Positions 1 to 5,063 of a DNA stretch of 5,063 nt are shown here, one piece after another. Both the position numbers and the translations under genes were made by a program. The stretch spans positions 1-5,063 of the forward strand of contig CATEYX010000126.1 in the NCBI GenBank assembly GCA_949511925.1, written 5' to 3'. This DNA comes from Cryomorphaceae bacterium (GTDB taxonomy: Bacteria; Bacteroidota; Bacteroidia; Flavobacteriales; BACL11). How positions within the stretch are numbered: position 1 is the stretch's first letter; every line of letters begins with the position of its first letter. The notes beneath the pieces are model-generated. The model ran no database searches. It was not told the DNA's origin and saw only the letters and a program-made list of their open reading frames with translations.

Positions 1-348
1 GGGAAAGTTAATTTTTCTACTTTTCATGATATAAAGTTACCAATTATTGCAGTTATATCTTTATATTTGGAGCTTATTCTTGGCGTTCTTCTCTATGCTA
101 TTTATATTAATAAATTGGAGGTTTTAATCACTCAGGCAAATGCTAATGCTTATTTCTCAGCTCGTTTTTGGGCAGTGGAGCATGCTATACTCATGCTATT
201 TGCTATTATATTTGGGCATTTGGGTTTAGTATATGCTAAGAATTTGGAAGATGTTGAACAGAAGTTTAAAAAGAACCTCTTGTATTTCGGTTTATCATTT
301 GTGCTTATTTTTATATCAATCACTATGAATATGTTTAGGAATGCTTAA
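1..348 (+). CDS. Small integral membrane protein, 'cytochrome B'-like (3' part, start outside window)
   Basis: The reading frame is open from base 1 to a TAA at 346-348, giving the last 115 residues of a protein whose start lies upstream. A TTG at 67 could begin a shorter ORF, but the residues before it already form part of a membrane helix, so I treat the gene as 5'-truncated by the window. Three hydrophobic segments are visible (about residues 13-35, 56-78 and 93-108 of the fragment). The pattern ELILGVLLY, then RFWAVEH, then GHLG..YAK, then a basic stretch and a final helix, matches my recollection of a short four-helix Bacteroidetes family often labelled 'cytochrome B', whose missing first helix usually carries an HSGLRW-like motif. 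H61 and H73 sit on one predicted helix and could be haem-related, but haem binding is not demonstrated. Its end overlaps the response regulator start by 8 bp, so the two are probably co-translated. The actual role is unknown. Confidence 0.75.
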   Translation, partial: GKVNFSTFHDIKLPIIAVISLYLELILGVLLYAIYINKLEVLITQANANAYFSARFWAVEHAILMLFAIIFGHLGLVYAKNLEDVEQKFKKNLLYFGLSFVLIFISITMNMFRNA

Positions 349-1030
349 AAAATATAAAATACTAGTAGTTGAGGATGAATTAGAATTAGCTAAATCAACT
401 ATTTCTTCTTTATCAGAAAATGGATTTTCACCTTTCCATGCTAAGGATTTAAAATTAGCTAGGAAGTTATTGAAACAAGAAAAATTTGCTGCAGTACTTT
501 TGGATTTAGGTTTGCCTGATGGAGATGGTATATCTTTGATAAAAGAAATAAAAAACACTAAAATTGAAATTGGCTTGATTATTGTTTCGGCTAAAGATGC
601 CTTGGAAAAAAAAGTACAAGGCTTAGAGTTAGGGGCGGATGATTATTTAACCAAACCCTTCTTTTTTTCAGAACTTAATGCACGCTTAAAATCAGTTATA
701 AGAAGATTGAACTTAGAGGATAATCATCAGTTAACGATTAATGAAATCACTTTATTTCCTGAAGAAATGCGTACATTGATTCATGGTAAAATAGTTGAAC
801 TAACGGGTAAAGAGTTTGGTTTGCTTTTATACTTTTTTTCTAATCCTAACAGAGTAATTTCCAAAACTACTTTGGGGGAGTTTATGTCATCAAGCTATGC
901 TGACTATGGTTTTACTGATGATGTAGTCTATACACATATTAAAAACTTGAAAAAGAAAATTACAAATAGTGGTGGAGATGATTATATCAAAAATGTTTAT
1001 GGTGTAGGTTATAAATTTACTGTAGCATGA
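341..1030 (+). CDS. OmpR/PhoB-family DNA-binding response regulator
   Basis: This 229-residue protein is a normal-length two-domain response regulator that, when phosphorylated by its partner kinase, should bind promoter DNA in the cytoplasm. The receiver domain (about residues 5-122) has the acidic pair E11/D12, the phospho-acceptor D55 in VLLDLGLPDGDG, the switch residue S83 in IIVSAKD, and K105 in the DDYLTKPF motif. The C-terminal winged helix (about 130-229) has the ELTGKEFGLL segment and the recognition-helix and hairpin pattern DDVVYTHIKNLKKKI followed by YGVGYKF, typical of OmpR/PhoB. The ATG at 341 places ILVVEDE at the expected distance from the N-terminus. It overlaps the preceding membrane-protein gene by 8 bp and the kinase gene by 4 bp (ATGA), so translational coupling is likely. 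It contains no cysteine, so direct thiol sensing by the regulator is unlikely. The target promoter is not visible; control of this operon is an inference. Confidence 0.95.
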   Translation: MLKKYKILVVEDELELAKSTISSLSENGFSPFHAKDLKLARKLLKQEKFAAVLLDLGLPDGDGISLIKEIKNTKIEIGLIIVSAKDALEKKVQGLELGADDYLTKPFFFSELNARLKSVIRRLNLEDNHQLTINEITLFPEEMRTLIHGKIVELTGKEFGLLLYFFSNPNRVISKTTLGEFMSSSYADYGFTDDVVYTHIKNLKKKITNSGGDDYIKNVYGVGYKFTVA

Positions 1031-2265
1031 AATTATTAACGAAAACTTCTCTTAATTTTATTTCAGCTTCCGTCATTTTCTTCCTTATTGGAAGTGTCGC
1101 TATGTATTTTTCAGTGCGTAACATCGTAGCTGAGGATTTGCAAAACCGATTGTTACAACAGCAAAAGGATTTTTTTTATAATGCTGATCAAAATAAACTT
1201 ACTGACTTATCGTCCAAATTAGTATTTATTCAAATCACTGATAAAGAAATAGTATATTCTTTTTCAGACACTGTCTTAATCGTAAATGAATCCTATATAC
1301 TTTACCGAAAACTGAAATTTTCTTATTTGCAAGATGAACAATATTACCAAGTAAGTATATTGAAAAACCAAAGCCAAAGTGATTCACTGATCAAAAAAAT
1401 AGTAATTATGAATGTGGGTTTTGCTATGCTCTTTTTCCTAATTATGTTTTTTGTAAATAGGCATTCTATCAAAAGTGCACTTAGTGTTTTTTACAGTACT
1501 ATCCGTAAACTAGAAGATTTTGAACTTAGAAAATTACAAACATTAACCCTTGAAACTGCTGAGGTTCAGGAGATAAAAAAACTAAATGAAGTATTTGAGA
1601 AAATGGCTACTCAAATTTATAATGATTTTGAAGCACAGAAAGAATATACTGAAAATGTATCACATGAATTGCAAACACCTTTAGCCATTATAAGTTCCAA
1701 AGCAGATGAGCTAATGCAAGCAGATAATCTTTCCAAAGAACAGATGGAGCAATTGGCGCTACTTTTGGAAACGACCAATCGACTTTCTAAAATCAATCAG
1801 GCACTTATTTTTCTTACCAAAATTGATAATCGATTTTATACTCAGGGTTCAACCTTTTCGTTAAATGATTTGATTAAAGAAAAACTACAAATTTTTGATT
1901 CTGCAATTCAAGAAAAAAAGTTGATTTTGGAATTGGATTTATTAGATATTACTCATATTAATATGAATCCTTATTTGGCAGAAACCTTAATTATAAACCT
2001 AATTAAAAATGCAATAATACATAATACAAGTGGAGGTGTGTTGCGTATTCAGTTACGCAATAATGCCTTAAGTATTTCTAATAGTGGCTCTCCACTTTCA
2101 TTCCCTGAAAAGGATATCTTTAAAAGATTTACAAGGAGTGAGAATAGTAAAAAAAATCTTGGTATTGGGCTTTCAATTGTGCAAAGGATTTGTGAATTGT
2201 ATACTTTCAAAATCGCTTATACTTTTAGAAGTGAACATCAATTTAAAATAATTTTTAAAAAATAA
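1027..2265 (+). CDS. Membrane sensor histidine kinase paired with the upstream response regulator
   Basis: This 412-residue kinase should sit in the inner membrane and phosphorylate the regulator encoded just before it; the genes overlap by ATGA. TM1 spans about residues 10-33 and TM2 about 125-143, leaving a short extracytoplasmic region of roughly 90 residues (34-122) with no cysteine or histidine and no sensor fold I recognise. A linker (about 144-205) leads to the HisKA helix with phospho-acceptor H213 in SHELQTPLA; Gln replaces the usual Arg of SHELRTPL, which I believe is common in Bacteroidetes kinases. The catalytic domain has an N box with N324 and N328 (INLIKNAIIHN), an F box (IFKRFTRSE, 364-372) and a G2 box (NLGIGLSIV, 378-385). 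The G1 box reads SNSGSPL, with N352 where DxGxG kinases have Asp. All other catalytic motifs are intact, so it is probably active. The signal is unknown; the operon context suggests sulfur or redox stress. Confidence 0.94.
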   Translation: MKLLTKTSLNFISASVIFFLIGSVAMYFSVRNIVAEDLQNRLLQQQKDFFYNADQNKLTDLSSKLVFIQITDKEIVYSFSDTVLIVNESYILYRKLKFSYLQDEQYYQVSILKNQSQSDSLIKKIVIMNVGFAMLFFLIMFFVNRHSIKSALSVFYSTIRKLEDFELRKLQTLTLETAEVQEIKKLNEVFEKMATQIYNDFEAQKEYTENVSHELQTPLAIISSKADELMQADNLSKEQMEQLALLLETTNRLSKINQALIFLTKIDNRFYTQGSTFSLNDLIKEKLQIFDSAIQEKKLILELDLLDITHINMNPYLAETLIINLIKNAIIHNTSGGVLRIQLRNNALSISNSGSPLSFPEKDIFKRFTRSENSKKNLGIGLSIVQRICELYTFKIAYTFRSEHQFKIIFKK

Positions 2266-2268
2266 ATA

Positions 2269-2544
2269 ATGAATATACAAGAATTAATTAACGACACATC
2301 AACCACTATTGTGGATGTAAGAACAGAAGGAGAATTTGAAGAGGGAAATGTTCAGGGATCAATAAATATTCCTTTACATACTATAATTGAAAAGGTTGAG
2401 GAGTTAAAGGCAATGCAGCCTTTAGTTTTGTGTTGTCTTTCGGGAGGTAGAAGCGGACAAGCTACGGCTTTTTTACAAGCTAAAGGTTGTGATAATGTAC
2501 ATAATGGAGGGGGTTGGGAATTGGTTGGTTCTCAAAAACGATAA
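2269..2544 (+). CDS. Single-domain rhodanese (sulfurtransferase, PspE/GlpE type)
   Basis: This 91-residue protein is a complete stand-alone rhodanese domain, a sulfurtransferase that carries sulfane sulfur as a cysteine persulfide. Visible hallmarks are the IVDVRTEGEFEEGNVQGSIN segment (D16, R18, E22), the IP at 34-35, and the active-site loop C-L-S-G-G-R-S at 56-62 with catalytic C56; another cysteine, C55, lies directly before it. The C-terminal NGGGWE motif is typical of the family. There is no signal peptide, so it should act in the cytoplasm. The ATG at 2269 lies 3 nt after the kinase stop, and the next gene begins within about 5 nt of its stop (or overlaps it). With the exporter and dioxygenase-rhodanese fusion downstream, it probably shuttles persulfide sulfur to or from those proteins or low-molecular-weight thiols. 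The physiological acceptor cannot be read from sequence. Confidence 0.93.
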   Translation: MNIQELINDTSTTIVDVRTEGEFEEGNVQGSINIPLHTIIEKVEELKAMQPLVLCCLSGGRSGQATAFLQAKGCDNVHNGGGWELVGSQKR

Positions 2545-2549
2545 TATCC

Positions 2550-3347
2550 TTGGAAACCTTTAATATATTAGGTGTTATTGGAGCGCTAGTTATTGGTGTG
2601 GTTCTTGGTATAACAGGAGGTGGAGGTTCTATTTTAACAGTTCCTATTCTTGTTTATCTCTTAGGTGTTATGCCTATTACTGCAACTGCTTATTCATTAT
2701 TTATTGTTGGGATAACTGCATTGTTTGGGACATTCCGTAATATGATGAAACGGATGATTGATTTTCGTGTTGCTTTTGTGTTTTCAATTCCGGCTTTTAT
2801 TGCAGTTTATTTAACTCGTAAGCTGATTATCCAGTCAATACCTACTATTATTTTTACAGTTCAAGACTTTGTGTTAACTAAGGATTTGGCTATAATGATT
2901 TTCTTTGCATTTATTATGTTCTTTGCTGCTATTTCTATGATAAGAACAAGGAAGAATATCGCAGTTAAGCAAGTTAGAGAATATAACTACTTTATTATAG
3001 TTATTGAAGGTTTTGTAGTTGGAATTCTAACTGGCCTTGTAGGTGCAGGTGGAGGTTTCTTAATCATTCCTGCGTTAGTATTATTTGCTAATTTACCAAT
3101 GAAAAGGGCGGTAGCTACTTCTCTTATGATTATTTCGATAAAATCATTAATTGGCTTTTTAGGTGATATTGGGAATATTGAAATTGATTGGGAGTTTCTG
3201 CTTATGTTTTCAATACTATCTATTGTTGGAATTATTATTGGAATTTATCTTAGTAATTTTATTGACGGAAAAAAAATTAAAAAAGCTTTTGGTTGGTTTG
3301 TACTAGTCATGGCAATATATATCATGATTAAAGAAATACTATTTTAA
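2550..3347 (+). CDS. TauE/SafE-family membrane exporter (probable sulfite or sulfur-oxyanion efflux)
   Basis: This polytopic membrane protein (265 residues from TTG 2550) belongs to the TauE/SafE permeases, associated with export of sulfite, sulfoacetate and related anions. It shows the family's internal duplication: GVVLGITGGGGS..TVP near residues 17-32 recurs as GILTGLVGAGGG..IIP near 158-174, each followed by an alanine/threonine-rich helix (TATAYSLFIVG and AVATSLMIIS). Seven or eight hydrophobic helices can be drawn. There is no in-frame ATG until 2670, which is beyond the first glycine motif, so the start must be non-ATG. I prefer TTG 2550 (METFNILG), 5 nt after the rhodanese stop. TTG 2514 would add 12 residues and overlap the rhodanese by 31 bp. 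The gene ends 1 nt before the dioxygenase-rhodanese gene, matching a role in removing the sulfite or thiosulfate that enzyme makes. Substrate is inferred from family and context only. Confidence 0.9.
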   Translation: METFNILGVIGALVIGVVLGITGGGGSILTVPILVYLLGVMPITATAYSLFIVGITALFGTFRNMMKRMIDFRVAFVFSIPAFIAVYLTRKLIIQSIPTIIFTVQDFVLTKDLAIMIFFAFIMFFAAISMIRTRKNIAVKQVREYNYFIIVIEGFVVGILTGLVGAGGGFLIIPALVLFANLPMKRAVATSLMIISIKSLIGFLGDIGNIEIDWEFLLMFSILSIVGIIIGIYLSNFIDGKKIKKAFGWFVLVMAIYIMIKEILF

Positions 3348-3348
3348 A

Positions 3349-4752
3349 ATGAAAGTAGAACAAATTTATACAAGCTGCTTAGCACAGGGGGCTTATTATA
3401 TTGAAAGTAATGGGCAGGCTGCTGTTATTGACCCTTTACGTGAAGTTGGGGCTTATATTGAAATGGCGGCAGAAAGAGGAGCTAAAATTAAATATGTTTT
3501 TGAAACCCATTTTCATGCAGACTTTGTAAGCGGACACCTTAGCTTAGCAAAACAAACAGGAGCTCAAATTGTATTCGGACCTACTGCAAAAACTGATTTT
3601 GAAGTTGTTATTGCTGAGGATAATCAAGTATTTGAATTAGGAAATATAAGCATTAAAGTCTTGCATACTCCTGGGCATACTATGGAAAGTTCTTGTTATT
3701 TGTTAAGAGATGAAAAGGGAGAAGATAAAGCTCTTTTTTCAGGAGATACCTTGTTTTTAGGAGATGTAGGTAGGCCTGATTTAGCACAAAAATCAGATGT
3801 GAATGAGCAAGATTTAGCGGGAATTTTATTTGATAGCTTAAGAACAAAAATAATCCCTTTAGCGGATGATGTAATTGTTTATCCTGGGCATGGAGCGGGT
3901 TCGGCTTGTGGAAAAAATATGAGTAAGGAAACTGTAGGGACTATTGGACATGAAAAAGCGACTAATTATGCTTTGCGTGCTGATATGACTAAGCTAGAGT
4001 TTATAAAAGAAGTAATAGATGGAATTTTGCCTCCACCAGCTTATTTTGCTGAAAATGTTAAGTTAAACATTCAAGGAACTTCTTCAGTTGATGTAGTTAT
4101 TGAAAAAGCTTTAAAACCGATTTCAGTAGAGGATTTTAAAGAACTTTTAACAAAGAAAAATACAGTTATTTTAGATGTACGTAATCAAAAAGAATTTGTA
4201 AAAGGTTTTATTCCAGATTCTATTTTTATTGGAATTGATGGAGGCTTTGCTCCTTGGGTTGGGGCTATTATTAAAACTGTTGATACATCAATTTTATTGG
4301 TGTGTGATAAGGATAGGCTGCAAGAAACAGCTACTCGATTATCGCGTGTAGGTTTTGATAATATACTAGGACATTTACAGGGTGGTATTAAAGCTTGGGA
4401 TGTAAATGATTTACACACTATGCAATCTATTTCATCTGAAAAATTTGCAAGCATTTATAAGCAAGATAATGCTATTCATATTATTGATGTACGTAAAGCG
4501 AGTGAATACCATAGTCAGCATATTAGCGGTGCCCAGTTGGCTACTTTAGCTAACTTGGATAGGCATCACGATAAATTTACTACATCAAATGAAAATTTTG
4601 TGCACTGTGCAGCAGGTTATCGATCAGTTATTGCTGGTTCATTGCTTAAAAAACAAGGAATTAGTAATGTAATTAATATTGAGGGAGGTTTTGGTGCTAT
4701 TAAAAAAACAGCTATTCCTTTATCGGATTTTATCTGTCCTACAACTTTATAA
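3349..4752 (+). CDS. Persulfide dioxygenase-rhodanese fusion (MBL fold plus two rhodanese domains, CstB-like)
   Basis: This 467-residue cytoplasmic enzyme begins with an ETHE1-type metallo-beta-lactamase domain (about 1-240), expected to use mononuclear Fe(II) and O2 to oxidise a low-molecular-weight persulfide to sulfite. Metal-site motifs are THFHADF (H54, H56, D58), HTPGH (H110), SGDTLF (D133) and YPGHG (H181); by analogy with ETHE1, H54, H110 and D133 would be the iron ligands. A first rhodanese domain (about 257-352) keeps the ILDVRNQKEF and GGIKAW signatures, but its loop reads CDKDRL (C319), not a standard CxxGxR, so it is probably inactive. The second (about 362-460) has a canonical loop, C420-A-A-G-Y-R-S. 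This MBL, degenerate rhodanese, active rhodanese order resembles S. aureus CstB, which makes thiosulfate from persulfides. It starts 1 nt after the exporter gene. The thiol substrate is unknown. Generic 'MBL-fold hydrolase' annotation would understate it. Confidence 0.93.
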   Translation: MKVEQIYTSCLAQGAYYIESNGQAAVIDPLREVGAYIEMAAERGAKIKYVFETHFHADFVSGHLSLAKQTGAQIVFGPTAKTDFEVVIAEDNQVFELGNISIKVLHTPGHTMESSCYLLRDEKGEDKALFSGDTLFLGDVGRPDLAQKSDVNEQDLAGILFDSLRTKIIPLADDVIVYPGHGAGSACGKNMSKETVGTIGHEKATNYALRADMTKLEFIKEVIDGILPPPAYFAENVKLNIQGTSSVDVVIEKALKPISVEDFKELLTKKNTVILDVRNQKEFVKGFIPDSIFIGIDGGFAPWVGAIIKTVDTSILLVCDKDRLQETATRLSRVGFDNILGHLQGGIKAWDVNDLHTMQSISSEKFASIYKQDNAIHIIDVRKASEYHSQHISGAQLATLANLDRHHDKFTTSNENFVHCAAGYRSVIAGSLLKKQGISNVINIEGGFGAIKKTAIPLSDFICPTTL

Positions 4753-4755
4753 AAT

Positions 4756-5063
4756 ATGGATAAGCAGCATTGGGAAAATATATACGCAACTAAAGGTATG
4801 CAAGAAGTAAGTTGGTTTCAAAAAGTCCCTACAACTTCTTTGGATTTAATTAAACAAGTTATTAAAAATAAGCAAGACGCAATTATTGATATTGGAGGTG
4901 GTGATGGATTTTTGGTTGATAATTTACTTGAATTAGGGTATACGGATATTACAGTTTTAGATATTTCCAAAAATGCAATTGATAGAGCAAAAAAACGATT
5001 AGGTAAGTCGGCTGAAAAAGTAAAATGGATAGTAGCTGATATTACTGAATTTGTTCCCAAGCA
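4756..5063 (+). CDS. Class I SAM-dependent methyltransferase (5' part, runs off window)
   Basis: The frame begins at ATG 4756, 3 nt after the dioxygenase-rhodanese stop, and stays open to the window end, giving 102 residues of the N-terminal half. The Rossmann SAM-binding signatures are visible: motif I, IIDIGGGDGF, at 43-52 (D45, then the glycine loop to G51); the acidic ribose-binding D69 at the end of strand 2 (TVLDIS); and VADIT at 93-97, placing D95 at the motif II position. The N-terminal HWENIYATK...VSWFQ stretch (5-22) is a recognisable lead-in of a small-molecule or protein methyltransferase subfamily, but does not identify the substrate. Its place at the end of a sulfur operon raises the possibility of thiol or sulfide methylation; this is speculation. 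The C-terminal half, where substrate specificity usually lies, is missing. Confidence 0.9.
   Translation, partial: MDKQHWENIYATKGMQEVSWFQKVPTTSLDLIKQVIKNKQDAIIDIGGGDGFLVDNLLELGYTDITVLDISKNAIDRAKKRLGKSAEKVKWIVADITEFVPK

Larger units (their letters stand above)
1..5063 (+). other. Continuous operon interior with seven co-directional genes
   Basis: All genes are on the + strand. Successive junctions are an 8-bp overlap (341-348), a 4-bp ATGA overlap (1027-1030), a 3-nt gap (2266-2268), a 5-nt gap or 31-bp overlap (at 2544), a 1-nt gap (3348) and a 3-nt gap (4753-4755). No gap could hold a promoter, terminator or riboswitch, so a single polycistronic mRNA is the simplest reading; both ends of the unit lie outside the window. 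Promoters inside coding sequence cannot be excluded. Confidence 0.8.

Noticed and set aside
62..69. TATATTTG, a match to the Bacteroidetes -7 promoter element TAnnTTTG (another at 207-214)
   Set aside because: Both lie inside the membrane-protein coding sequence, neither has a convincing -33 TTTG at suitable spacing, and such octamers are expected by chance in AT-rich DNA.
316..558. Antisense open frame of about 80 codons opposite the start of the response regulator
   Set aside because: It lies entirely opposite well-supported coding sequence, has no recognisable domain, and is explained by codon bias of the sense gene.
1170..1177. Homopolymer runs of eight T (1170-1177) or eight A (606-613, 2149-2156, 3269-3276) as possible phase-variation tracts
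   Set aside because: The frames are intact across all of them, the lengths are modest for such AT-rich DNA, and lysine and phenylalanine codons account for them.
2506..2510. GGAGG just upstream of TTG 2514, resembling a strong Shine-Dalgarno site
   Set aside because: It is part of the codons for the conserved rhodanese NGGGW motif, sits only 3 nt from the TTG, and organisms of this type rarely rely on Shine-Dalgarno sequences. It is too weak to fix the start at 2514.
2598..3077. Similar glycine-rich segments within the exporter gene as a possible DNA repeat
   Set aside because: The similarity is at protein level and reflects the known internal duplication of TauE/SafE permeases, not a recent DNA duplication.
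4185..4454. Antisense open frame of about 89 codons inside the dioxygenase-rhodanese gene
   Set aside because: It is opposite a conserved rhodanese domain with clear motifs; the antisense product resembles no family I know.
4818..5060. Antisense open frame of about 80 codons opposite the methyltransferase
   Set aside because: The sense strand carries clear SAM-binding motifs in this stretch, so the antisense frame is a shadow.

Overview
The window is AT-rich DNA (by eye about 30-35% GC) that most likely comes from a member of the Bacteroidetes (Bacteroidota). This rests on four things: Bacteroidetes-type features in the kinase and membrane proteins, A/T-rich translation starts with almost no Shine-Dalgarno sequence, very tight gene packing, and close resemblance to TauE-like and persulfide dioxygenase-rhodanese proteins I associate with that phylum. 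The phylum is an inference; the window holds no rRNA or other phylogenetic marker.

All seven genes lie on the + strand and are packed end to end. In order they are: the 3' part of a small multi-helix membrane protein of the Bacteroidetes 'cytochrome B'-like type (1-348, start outside the window); an OmpR/PhoB-type response regulator (341-1030); its membrane histidine kinase (1027-2265); a single-domain rhodanese (2269-2544); a TauE/SafE-family exporter with a non-ATG start (about 2550-3347); a metallo-beta-lactamase-fold persulfide dioxygenase fused to two rhodanese domains (3349-4752); and the 5' part of a class I SAM-dependent methyltransferase (4756 to beyond the window end). Junctions run from an 8-bp overlap to a 5-bp gap, so no intergenic stretch can hold an internal promoter or terminator. 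The whole window reads as the interior of one operon.

The second half is a recognisable sulfide/sulfane-sulfur handling module. The dioxygenase part of the fusion should oxidise low-molecular-weight persulfides to sulfite, the rhodanese parts should move sulfane sulfur (for example onto sulfite to give thiosulfate), and the TauE-like protein should export sulfite or a related sulfur oxyanion. This parallels the Staphylococcus aureus cst operon (CstB plus TauE). The less ordinary aspect is that the module is directly continuous with a two-component system, instead of a CstR-type or Crp/Fnr-type regulator, and with a methyltransferase. That suggests, without proving, that the two-component system controls or responds to sulfur stress. 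I found no mobile element, CRISPR array, RNA gene or convincing repeat. Each protein family is known; what deserves attention is the combination and some residue-level details.
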